Part shown: one piece after another, positions 21,208 to 27,924 of the stretch
Layout of the letters: the number at the start of each line of letters is the position of its first letter
Numbering within the stretch: the stretch's first letter is position 1
Assembly: GCA_030592525.1 (NCBI GenBank)
Contig: JAUVIW010000003.1
Location: forward strand, 1 to 27,924
DNA from: an archaeon
GTDB taxonomy: Archaea; B1Sed10-29; WALL01
DNA length: 27,924 nucleotides
Direction: 5' to 3'
Notes under the pieces: generated by a model
What the model was told of the DNA's origin: nothing
What the model saw: the letters and a program-made list of their open reading frames with translations, nothing else
The model's database searches: none
Translations under genes and position numbers: made by a program

Positions 21208-21215
21208 CTTTAATA
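21208..21215 (+). promoter_or_regulatory. Probable promoter of the 21249 lipoprotein
   Basis: CTTTAATA (21208-21215) lies about 34-41 nt before the ATG at 21249. AGTGATTATT directly before the ATG gives a weak ribosome-binding site like the 17942 gene. CTAGTGCGTA at 21219-21228 vaguely resembles the CTTATTGCGT element of the surface promoters. Confidence 0.45.
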
Positions 21216-21248
21216 CACCTAGTGCGTAATTTGTACACAGTGATTATT

Positions 21249-22694
21249 ATGAGAAACGTTCTTGCAGTCATACTCATCGCAGTGCTCGCCGCCGGATGCA
21301 TTGGCACGGTAACCCCTGAAAAGCTCGCGACCGATAACCCAGAGGTCAGGGCGTTTCTTGAAGAGTATCCCGCTGCAGAGCTCAGCGCGGTGCACATCAC
21401 ACCGGAAGTGTTCGAGCTAACACAAGACGAAATACACTCAGAGTGCGCGGGCATCAAGCCCGGAGAGTACTACCGCATCTCGCTCGAGGACGCCTTCTCT
21501 GACGCAGAGATGTACGCCTATGTGGATCCCTCAAGCCAGCAAGTGTTTTGCATCACTGAAGTCAAGGAAGAAGCACCTGAACCAGTGGAGCCAGTGACGC
21601 CCGAGGAAGAGGTGGAAGCGCCTGAAGAGGAGCCATTCTTCACCCCACCGCAGCCCGAAGTACCGGACTACGACGACTACGATTACTCGGACTACGACGA
21701 CTACGATTACTCGGACTACGACGATTATGATTACGACGACTATGACTACGACACTGACTACTCGGATTACGACTACGATTATGACACTGATTATTCGGAC
21801 AGTGACTCAGGCTCAACTTCGGACACCACGCTGCCATCAATAGTTGACTATAGCTACGATGTCGGCGCTGATGACACTGCGTTCACTGTGACCGCTGACG
21901 AGAATGTGATAGCGCTCTTTGACTGTGGTGGGGACTATACTGTCCTATCAGTTGAATCCTACACAACCACGCACTCCGCAAGCATCGCATTGCCCGCGAG
22001 CACTTACTATTGCATAATCGGCCTCCAGGACGAAGCGGAAAACATATTTTACGGCGACTCGTTCACTGTGGTGGTCAGCGCTGCGGATGACGGCACCGGC
22101 GACGATGCTGAAACAGAGCCAGACACCGGCGACGATGACGAAACAGAGCCGGACACCGGCGACGAAGGCGAAGTGGTTACTCCGCAGGACAGTGATGGCG
22201 ACGGCCTCACTGACGCGTTCGAGGATATGCTGGGCACGGACCCAAATAACGCTGACACTGACGGTGATGGCGTGAACGACAAGGAAGAGGTCGAGGCAGG
22301 CACGGACCCGCTCGTTCCCGACCAAGAAGAAAGCGATGAGGCCATAGTTGACCTGGGTACAGGAACGCTGCCGGGCGGAGAATTCCAGCTGCCTGACACC
22401 AGCGGAGAAACAACTGATGATTCTGATGAAGGTGAACTAACAAGTGGCGTGCCAGGCGTGAGCACAGGGATACCTGGCGTAAGCATCGATAGCCAACTGG
22501 GTGGCTCTGATGATGAGGCGGAAGAGCCCGAAGCAGAAGAGCCTGAAGAAGAAGAGCCCGAGGAAGAAGATGACTCAAATGATGTTGGTGGCATTGGTGC
22601 TAGCACCGGGCTAAAGTTCGGGTACAAGGCCGGGGAAGACACAGGTATGTTTAGCTGGTACTGGGACCTCTTATCCAGCTTGTTCGGGTTCTAA
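21249..22694 (+). CDS. Asp/Tyr-rich, calcium-binding-type lipoprotein with surface tail
   Basis: 481 residues from the ATG at 21249 (MRNVLAVILIAVLAAGCIG, lipobox LAAGC, Cys17). The open frame back to 21054 enters the RNase P gene and is not used. After an N-terminal domain (about 21-105, with C66 and C101) come an acidic Pro/Glu stretch, a low-complexity Asp-Tyr repeat (139-186), a small beta domain (195-278) with one Cys pair, a second acidic repeat (DTGDD...DTGDE), and two thrombospondin type-3-like DxDxDG calcium loops (DSDGDGLTD, ADTDGDGVND; about 314-345). The end is an acidic stretch, then GGIGASTGLKFGYK and MFSWYWDLLSSLFGF, the same tail as in the giant secreted proteins. Likely a cell-surface, Ca-dependent protein. 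Confidence 0.8.
   Translation: MRNVLAVILIAVLAAGCIGTVTPEKLATDNPEVRAFLEEYPAAELSAVHITPEVFELTQDEIHSECAGIKPGEYYRISLEDAFSDAEMYAYVDPSSQQVFCITEVKEEAPEPVEPVTPEEEVEAPEEEPFFTPPQPEVPDYDDYDYSDYDDYDYSDYDDYDYDDYDYDTDYSDYDYDYDTDYSDSDSGSTSDTTLPSIVDYSYDVGADDTAFTVTADENVIALFDCGGDYTVLSVESYTTTHSASIALPASTYYCIIGLQDEAENIFYGDSFTVVVSAADDGTGDDAETEPDTGDDDETEPDTGDEGEVVTPQDSDGDGLTDAFEDMLGTDPNNADTDGDGVNDKEEVEAGTDPLVPDQEESDEAIVDLGTGTLPGGEFQLPDTSGETTDDSDEGELTSGVPGVSTGIPGVSIDSQLGGSDDEAEEPEAEEPEEEEPEEEDDSNDVGGIGASTGLKFGYKAGEDTGMFSWYWDLLSSLFGF
21666..21800 (+). repeat. Coding tandem repeat (Asp-Tyr)
   Basis: 24-bp units coding DYDDYDYS: two exact copies at 21666-21689 and 21690-21713, then degenerating copies to about 21800. 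It is read in frame and is part of the lipoprotein, not a CRISPR or origin repeat. Confidence 0.8.
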
Positions 22695-22759
22695 GCCATT
22701 GCAATGCAGTGCCTGCCCCATTTTTTCCCGATAAATGTTGGCAGGATGACCACCACAGC

Positions 22760-25330
22760 CTAGCTTGACTTAACCGGCTGCGAGTACACGCAGTAGTTGC
22801 TCACGCACTTGGCGACTGTCTGGCCACGGTTCTGGACGTATATGTCCATGTCGTACTCCGCACCACTGTACCCGCCTGACACGCAGTCAGAGTCATCACA
22901 GCACTTGAAGTTACTGTGAGTCACCTTGGCGTCAGAGTAGTCACTTGACTTGAACACCATGTTCACATAAGAGCTGCCGTAATCACAGCAAAGGACTTCA
23001 CCTGAATCGTAAGTGTACGTGTAAACCTTGCTCACCGCTATCTCGCTCGGGTTCTCGGTGAACGGCTTCACGAGCTTTCGCTCGTAAGCGCACTGCGGGT
23101 TCTGGCAGGGATGGTGTGCGCTGCACGTTACTGTTATGCCGCCGATAAGCCCCTGCTGAAGGTAGCCCCCTTCCACACACCAGTCAGCAGTGCACGGGTC
23201 GCCATCATCACAATCCCCTGCAGTCAGGCATTCCTCAGCCCAGAACGGGTCGAGCTCCCTCCATAACACATTGCCGCCGTACTTGCTAACCGTTGCATTG
23301 AGCTCGTCGAACCGCTCCTGCCCGAACTTGGATTGGTACGCAGCCATGAACCCCCGGAATGTCGACGGCTTTGACTGCTTGATGGTTTCCCAGAAGTCAG
23401 TGAAAAACCCGTCGCCGCGCCGCTCATACATGTCCCAGAGCACGAGCGCGCCGAACCCGTCAATCCTGAAGTTGTCCTGGTTAAACTCCTCAATGATTTC
23501 CGCATTAGCCATGAAAAACTCCTTTGAGAAGTCAACCACGAGCTTTTTCTTCGCCTCTGTTTTTGCAGCCACATAGCTGTTCTTGCGCGCCTGCCATGTG
23601 CTGAGTATGCTGGGTATTTCCTTGGCCATGTTTGCGTCATCACCCAAATCCGCGAGCCTCCTGCCGTCAAACACGCTCTCAGAGAAGTAAGCGACGTCCT
23701 CCTTGAATGCGGTCTCAACGCTCGTGGGCCTTCCGATGATGTGCTCCGCAGTCCCCCTGTTCAGGCGGTCCCACGCGCCGATGCCGTACTTGAAGAAGTT
23801 GACGAAATGCATGTACTCGTGCGCAATGGTGTCGCCGTTAGCGTCACCCATCGCCATATCCTGGTTAAAGTCATCGTTGAGGTACATTTCTTTTGCGCCG
23901 GTAAGCGGGCTCCTCCAGAAGAACGAGCCGTCAGCGCTCTTGTACTTGACCCATACCTGCACGTTCCTGAACCCGTCGTCGAGCGCGCCGCGCCCCTTCC
24001 AAAACGCCTGCACGTCCCGAATCCTGTCAAGAATCCTGAAGGCATCGAGCGTGTCGCCAGTGGGCTTGAACACTGCTTTCACCGCGCCGCCCTCATTCTT
24101 CAGCACAACGCTTGAGTAGTACGGTGCCGACAAGGCGCCTGTCGGGTACACAACCGCACCGGGCATGCTTGCAAACAGCTTTATTTCGGCACCCTTGTCA
24201 GACGCCACATTGTCAATAACCGCCTGTGACGTGCGAATAACGAAGTTGCCGCTTTCGTCGGTCATGGCACTGCCACCTCCCAGCTGAACCTTCAGCCGGG
24301 AGGCAAACACACTGCCCGAATCCATGTCAATGTACGCAGTGCCGCTCAGCGTGCCCATGACCGTTTCCGGCTCCGGGTGCCTCTGCATCACGCGGAACTC
24401 CCAGTTGCTGAAGTGATCCGTAAGGAAGTATCCACCACCATCAGTGGGTGTGACCAGGTGCTCGATGCCGTTGCCGTCCACCGCAACATAGTCCGCGGCA
24501 TCGGCGCCGTCAGGCAGCGGCACGAAGACCCTCACGAACTCAAGGAATTGCGCGTCAGGGAATGAAAGTGAGTAGAACACCTCGCCGTCCTCCACTTCCT
24601 CGGACAGGATTGTGGGGGTGAGGTCGAGCGATGAAAGCGCCGCTCCGGCGGGAACCGTCACGGTCACGCTGTCACCAAACACATCTTCCTGGGGGTTTGT
24701 CTTGCTTGAAATGCATGCCTCGTCATCGAAAGCGCACCCGAACACCCTGCTTTCAACAGGGTACTTGCTGTTCATCATCTTCTGGTACTCATCGTAGGAC
24801 ATGCCCGTGGGTATGAAGCGTGACGGCTCATCGCCGCCTGTTGTAGGGGTGCTTGGCGTAGTTGGAGTGGTGCCGGGTGTAGTTGGAGTGGTCGGTGTAG
24901 TTGGGGTGCCCATGTACTCACGGATTATGTCGGCGAACGAGCCCTCGCAGTTGTTTATGTCGTTTGTGGTGAAGGCGAGTGAAGCGAGCTGGCTGTGGGA
25001 CAGCGTGCATGTCATGTCAGTGAACCCAATCACCGCGTTTGCGGACTCCCAGCCCTCCGGCGCATCGGAACCCTCTTCTGGAATGAGGCTCTGGGGGTGG
25101 ATTTTGACCTGGCACGCGCTTGCCGTGCCGCCCAGGATGGTGGCATCGTAAAGCAAAGCGCCGTAGTCAGGGAACTCCTGTGTCGTCACGACCTTTGCGG
25201 GCGTGCATGTGGCGGCGTGCTCAATAAAGCAGTTCCAATCAGAGCCACAGTCCACAGTATCGCTGCTGAGGTCCACGCAGCCGGCCACCAGCAACACCAG
25301 TATTATTGGGAGTAAAATAAAGCGCTTCAT
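22760..25330 (-). CDS. Large metalloprotease-like lipoprotein (856 residues)
   Basis: Starts at the ATG at 25330 (MKRFILLPIILVLLVAGCVD, lipobox VAGC, Cys18); the open frame to 25399 is not used. A conserved Cys-containing N-terminal domain (19-140, CGSDWNCFIEHAATCTPAKV) is followed by a Thr-Pro linker (141-166), a beta domain (about 215-315), a regulatory-like beta domain (325-420), and a zinc protease domain with HEYMH at 504-508 (HEXXH; E505 catalytic, H504 and H508 ligands). A possible third ligand is E544 (FKEDVAYF), as in gluzincins. The C-terminus has a CDDGDPCTADWC module and many cysteines. Probably an extracellular peptidase anchored by lipid; convergent with the 21249 gene. Confidence 0.8.
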   Translation of the reverse strand: MKRFILLPIILVLLVAGCVDLSSDTVDCGSDWNCFIEHAATCTPAKVVTTQEFPDYGALLYDATILGGTASACQVKIHPQSLIPEEGSDAPEGWESANAVIGFTDMTCTLSHSQLASLAFTTNDINNCEGSFADIIREYMGTPTTPTTPTTPGTTPTTPSTPTTGGDEPSRFIPTGMSYDEYQKMMNSKYPVESRVFGCAFDDEACISSKTNPQEDVFGDSVTVTVPAGAALSSLDLTPTILSEEVEDGEVFYSLSFPDAQFLEFVRVFVPLPDGADAADYVAVDGNGIEHLVTPTDGGGYFLTDHFSNWEFRVMQRHPEPETVMGTLSGTAYIDMDSGSVFASRLKVQLGGGSAMTDESGNFVIRTSQAVIDNVASDKGAEIKLFASMPGAVVYPTGALSAPYYSSVVLKNEGGAVKAVFKPTGDTLDAFRILDRIRDVQAFWKGRGALDDGFRNVQVWVKYKSADGSFFWRSPLTGAKEMYLNDDFNQDMAMGDANGDTIAHEYMHFVNFFKYGIGAWDRLNRGTAEHIIGRPTSVETAFKEDVAYFSESVFDGRRLADLGDDANMAKEIPSILSTWQARKNSYVAAKTEAKKKLVVDFSKEFFMANAEIIEEFNQDNFRIDGFGALVLWDMYERRGDGFFTDFWETIKQSKPSTFRGFMAAYQSKFGQERFDELNATVSKYGGNVLWRELDPFWAEECLTAGDCDDGDPCTADWCVEGGYLQQGLIGGITVTCSAHHPCQNPQCAYERKLVKPFTENPSEIAVSKVYTYTYDSGEVLCCDYGSSYVNMVFKSSDYSDAKVTHSNFKCCDDSDCVSGGYSGAEYDMDIYVQNRGQTVAKCVSNYCVYSQPVKSS

Positions 25331-25356
25331 ACCTCCCAGAATACTCGCCAGTGGGT

Positions 25357-25376
25357 AATAAAGGTAATGCTTATAT
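25357..25376. promoter_or_regulatory. Divergent promoters (25330 and 25414 genes)
   Basis: Reverse-strand CCTTTATTA (about 25356-25364) is near 30 nt from the ATG at 25330. Forward TTATAT (25371-25376) is about 41 nt from the ATG at 25414, with AGGTG (25401-25405) as ribosome-binding site 8 nt before it. Confidence 0.55.
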
Positions 25377-25413
25377 GGTCTGAAACCGTTTGTTGCCAAA
25401 AGGTGTTCTATTC

Positions 25414-26067
25414 ATGAGAAACATACTAGCATTAGTGCTCGTCGTCGCGCTCCTCGCAGGATGCGTCGGCGGCGGAGAAACAACATCAACAACGCCGGAA
25501 GAGGCTCCAGCAAGCGCACCCGCGCCCTCAGGGCCTGCAATGGACGGCGCCCCAGACACACCGGTTGGCGGGGGCCTGGACATGGCCGACATGGCCTATC
25601 TTGAGCTCGCTGCGCTTGGGCAGCCGGTCGAGTGTGACATCACGACCACGACACAGGGGCAGACCATGGTGATGAAGCTCAGGATACTCGGGGACAGCAC
25701 GTACACGGAAATGGACGTGCCTGAAATGGGGAAAATAATCTCCATACAAAAGCGGACGGCCAGCGGACTGAAGTCATACACTGACATGAGCGGGCCCATG
25801 GGCGCGATGTACGCAATGTACACCGAAGGCATGAACTGCAATTGGCTTGAGGCCGATGTTGAGGGCTCGGACGCATCAACCGAGGGCGTGACCCAAGGCA
25901 CTTATGCCCCAAGCGACCTCGAAAGCATCCCAAGTACACACATGGACTGCAGAATGGGCACTTTCGGAGAAGAAGCGTTCGCCACTACCGGCAACACGTG
26001 CACAGCGCAGGACATAGAGGACGCGATGATGGCCAAGCTGGCGGCCGATGGCTTCACAGTCAGCTAA
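25414..26067 (+). CDS. Small envelope lipoprotein, paralogue of the 14546 product
   Basis: 217 residues from the ATG at 25414, supported by AGGTG 8 nt upstream; the open frame to 25390 is not used. Signal peptide with lipobox LLAGC (Cys17), a Ser/Pro-rich linker, then a domain (about 55-212) matching the 14546 product over most of its length, including the conserved cysteines (PVECDI, MNCNWLEAD, MDCRMGTFG, NTCTA). It lacks the transmembrane anchor of that paralogue. Function unknown. Convergent with the 26075 gene (7 bp between stops). Confidence 0.8.
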   Translation: MRNILALVLVVALLAGCVGGGETTSTTPEEAPASAPAPSGPAMDGAPDTPVGGGLDMADMAYLELAALGQPVECDITTTTQGQTMVMKLRILGDSTYTEMDVPEMGKIISIQKRTASGLKSYTDMSGPMGAMYAMYTEGMNCNWLEADVEGSDASTEGVTQGTYAPSDLESIPSTHMDCRMGTFGEEAFATTGNTCTAQDIEDAMMAKLAADGFTVS

Positions 26068-26074
26068 AAACAGG

Positions 26075-26959
26075 TTAAGGGGCAAGCCTTTTCTTGCCCC
26101 AAATCTTTTTCTTTACTTCAGGATTGGGGGCCCATGATGGCTTGATGGTCTTCAATAGCTTTTTGGAGTGGTTCCACTTCCTCTTGACATCAGCCGATTT
26201 CTTGCGGAGGCGCTGCATGCCCTTGGTGTTGTTTTTCGTCTCTGCCAACTGCAAGAGAGAGTCCTTCCAGCGCTTTTGGAAGTTGTCTTGGCGCTCACGC
26301 AGGTCCTTGCTCTTGAAGTGGATTATCTCGCTTGACTCAGTGATGTCGCGCGCAGTGTTATGGAGGGAGCTAAAGCCCTTTGTAGTGAGAGCGGTGAGCG
26401 CGGAAAGGACGAGCATGTTCGTGGCAAAGTCAAGGTAATCCTGATTCGGGCTCAGTATTGGCTTGTACAAGGCGAACGTGCCAACGCCCAAGCCCACTGA
26501 GACCGTGGCAGCTATTCTCGTGGCTTTTGCGGCCTTGCGCGTCAAGTGCTTGCTTATCTCGCGTGCGGTGAGCCCACTCTGGGTAAGGGGGATTTCAGTG
26601 ACCTTTCCGGTCACGTTGTGGAGCCACATGTATGTCTCTACATTGTAGCGCTTTTTCTTGGATTTCTTGAGCTGGGTCAGCGCCTTGGACATTTCCTTTT
26701 GCGCAGAAGCGTAGTCATCGCGTTCCATGAGGCCATTGGCCTTTTGCAAGTGCTTTTCAGCAATGATTATGTCCCTGTGGGACTTGTTGAGGCGGGTGTT
26801 GTACCGGCCCCAGCGATCATTCACGCCATTAACCCAGTTCCGGAAGGTGCGCGGGCCCTTGGCATCGAGCCACTTATCCAAAACAGTGCTGCCACAGGCC
26901 TTTTCCGCGGCTTTGAGGAGGATTTGTTCATCCTTCTTCGTGAAATGGGCTCTCGTCAT
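26075..26959 (-). CDS. Coiled-coil membrane protein with two helices
   Basis: 294 residues, leaderless ATG at 26959 with a reverse-strand TATA box (GTTAAATA, 26984-26991) about 28 nt upstream. The N-terminal 145 residues are basic and helical (KSHRDIIIAEKHLQKANGLM, EMSKALTQLKKSKKKRYNVE). Two hydrophobic segments follow (about 148-167 and 178-194), then another charged helical stretch (215-275) ending WGKKRLAP. The pattern of coiled coil, two close membrane helices and basic C-terminal coiled coil is unusual and matches no family I know. It lies between a surface lipoprotein and the third surface protein. Confidence 0.75.
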   Translation of the reverse strand: MTRAHFTKKDEQILLKAAEKACGSTVLDKWLDAKGPRTFRNWVNGVNDRWGRYNTRLNKSHRDIIIAEKHLQKANGLMERDDYASAQKEMSKALTQLKKSKKKRYNVETYMWLHNVTGKVTEIPLTQSGLTAREISKHLTRKAAKATRIAATVSVGLGVGTFALYKPILSPNQDYLDFATNMLVLSALTALTTKGFSSLHNTARDITESSEIIHFKSKDLRERQDNFQKRWKDSLLQLAETKNNTKGMQRLRKKSADVKRKWNHSKKLLKTIKPSWAPNPEVKKKIWGKKRLAP

Positions 26960-26983
26960 TGAAAGAAATTAGGGTTTGCTAGG

Positions 26984-26991
26984 TATTTAAC
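26984..26991 (-). promoter_or_regulatory. TATA box of the 26959 gene
   Basis: GTTAAATA on the reverse strand, about 28 nt before the ATG at 26959, back to back with the surface-regulon promoter at 27010. Confidence 0.6.
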
Positions 26992-27009
26992 CATAATCCC
27001 CCCAAAACC

Positions 27010-27029
27010 CTTTTATAGGCTTATTGCGT
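27010..27029 (+). promoter_or_regulatory. Surface-regulon promoter 3
   Basis: TATA box CTTTTATA (27010-27017) followed by CTTATTGCGT (27020-27029), at the same spacing as at 15283 and 17902. GGTGA lies 6 nt before the ATG at 27051. Confidence 0.7.
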
Positions 27030-27050
27030 AGTCTTAAAGTGGTGAAATAC

Positions 27051-27924
27051 ATGAGGAAAGCCTTTTTCCTACCTATACTGATTATGTTGGCTGCAAGCGT
27101 TTTGGCCGGCAGCATTACTGGCGCCGACAAGGTCGGCAGCACGGAATACGTGAACTATGGTGACACAGTGACCCTGAACGTGCAGGGCCTTCAGCCACCG
27201 AGTGCCGGTGGCCTGGCATCGTGTAGCTACGTCAACTGGTACATCAAGAAATCGGGTGGCTCTTACAGTGACCTGGCAAAAACCGAGGGGACGTCAACCA
27301 TTTCAACACCAATGTACTACTATGACTGGACGCCCACAGCGGAATCACGGACAGCGGGCGACTACTACATAAAGGCTGTGTGCGGGCTCAACCCTGCTTC
27401 ATTTGTTGAGAGCAATGTGATAAAGATTGGTAACTTTTACATGGGCTCAAGAGATTTCACCGGAACAACGTCAACCACTTATGACGTGTCGTGCAGTGGC
27501 GGAAGCAGTTGCAGCACATCACAGACCAGCAAATATAACTGCAGAAGCAACTCCGAAAGCGATTCCGACTTCATAAGCGGCCAGAACAACAACCGCATTG
27601 TTTCAGTGGACCTACCTAGCGACTGTAAAGGATGGTGGGGGATATTCAGCATGCTTTCATGCAAATCCAGCGACTCCAAGGGTGAGCTCTTGTGCCAGTA
27701 CGACCCTGTTGACACCAGCGGAACCATTCGTACCACAGACTTCATCTTTACAGCCATCACCAAGGCCGACGGCTCCATAACCATGACCTCCAGCGAATCA
27801 TTCGTCGCGAGAGCGGAGTGCACTGGACAGGCGACAAGCGACACGTATGACAGTGGCTGGGATTCGGCAAGCTACTCACACTCATTCAAAATAACCACGC
27901 CACAGGAAGACACTTATGACTGCA
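27051..27924 (+). CDS. Secreted surface protein, N-terminal part (runs off right edge)
   Basis: Open frame from the ATG at 27051 with no stop to the window end; 291 residues visible. Signal peptide MRKAFFLPILIMLAASVLA, cut near residue 19. An Ig-like domain (about 25-125, TVTLNVQGL, CSYVNWYIKK) is followed by a Cys-rich stretch (about 128-217) with NFYMGSRDFTG, DCKGWWGIFSMLSC and GELLCQY, similar in order to the Cys-rich domain of the 15325 and 17942 products (WGIFNC, SELLKC). It shares their promoter. The C-terminus, where a matching tail could be, is outside the window. Confidence 0.8.
   Translation, partial: MRKAFFLPILIMLAASVLAGSITGADKVGSTEYVNYGDTVTLNVQGLQPPSAGGLASCSYVNWYIKKSGGSYSDLAKTEGTSTISTPMYYYDWTPTAESRTAGDYYIKAVCGLNPASFVESNVIKIGNFYMGSRDFTGTTSTTYDVSCSGGSSCSTSQTSKYNCRSNSESDSDFISGQNNNRIVSVDLPSDCKGWWGIFSMLSCKSSDSKGELLCQYDPVDTSGTIRTTDFIFTAITKADGSITMTSSESFVARAECTGQATSDTYDSGWDSASYSHSFKITTPQEDTYDC

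Noticed and set aside
21054..21248. N-terminal extension of the 21249 lipoprotein frame
   Set aside because: It reads through the RNase P RNA end and the stem-loops, has no signal peptide, and the ATG at 21249 begins a clear lipoprotein signal.
21666..21800. 24-bp tandem units considered as a CRISPR or origin
   Set aside because: Units are back to back without spacers and code in frame for Asp-Tyr residues.
22049..22642. Reverse-strand open frame with Ser-rich protein opposite the 21249 gene
   Set aside because: Ser-rich runs are what acidic repeat codons give when read on the other strand.
22695..22759. Gap between the Asp/Tyr lipoprotein and the protease, checked for a tRNA or a terminator hairpin
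   Set aside because: Only a short T run is visible; no clover-leaf elements or stable stem-loop were seen.
24840..24910. Short repeats of GTAGTTGGAGTGGT type, as if a CRISPR or satellite
   Set aside because: They are in frame and encode the Thr-Pro linker of the metalloprotease lipoprotein; there are no spacers.

Overview
The window looks like a compact archaeal chromosome segment, most likely from a small-genome DPANN-type lineage. The evidence is: (i) archaeal TATA boxes (mostly TTTTTATT or CTTTTATT) about 26-28 nt upstream of start codons, so most messages look leaderless; (ii) an archaeal RNase P RNA; (iii) very dense packing, with convergent genes that overlap or abut; (iv) many lysine-rich winged-helix-like proteins of no recognised family; (v) families common in such archaea (a VIT1-like transporter, a DUF4870-like protein, secreted proteins with CDSDGG...CxDGAC modules). 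No rRNA, tRNA, CRISPR array or insertion sequence was seen. The lineage is an inference, because no marker gene lies in the window.

Left part (1-13.1 kb). A RelBE-type toxin-antitoxin pair is followed by a divergent pair of small genes around a palindromic operator (1638-1693). Then come small membrane proteins, a CadD/LysE-like transporter, several paralogous or helix-turn-helix-rich basic proteins (3775, 5051, 6408, 7213, 10021, 12197), a GIY-YIG-like nuclease, a class I methyltransferase fold and a six-helix voltage-gated channel with an unusual selectivity filter. The basic proteins alternate strand often and most have their own core promoter.

Middle (13.1-15.3 kb). A 47-residue zinc ribbon, a small membrane protein overlapping a VIT1-like transporter, a DUF4870-like protein and a membrane-anchored envelope protein.

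Right part (15.3-27.9 kb) is an envelope and surface region. Two very large secreted proteins lie in tandem (857 and 936 residues) and a third relative runs off the right edge. There are also a Ca-binding-type lipoprotein rich in Asp-Tyr repeats, a large HEXXH metalloprotease lipoprotein on the other strand, and a lipoprotein paralogous to the membrane protein at 14546. The RNase P RNA gene lies between the second giant secreted protein and the Asp-Tyr lipoprotein, with a run of stem-loops after it.

Most striking: three surface proteins end in the same Gly-rich plus aromatic tail (GGIGA...FG...D-G-x-F...YWD...F), which matches no C-terminal sorting signal I know. The three large secreted proteins also share a promoter in which the TATA box is followed at a fixed distance by CTTATTGCGT, and they have Shine-Dalgarno leaders unlike most other genes here. 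Together these suggest a co-regulated cell-surface system with its own C-terminal targeting or anchoring signal.
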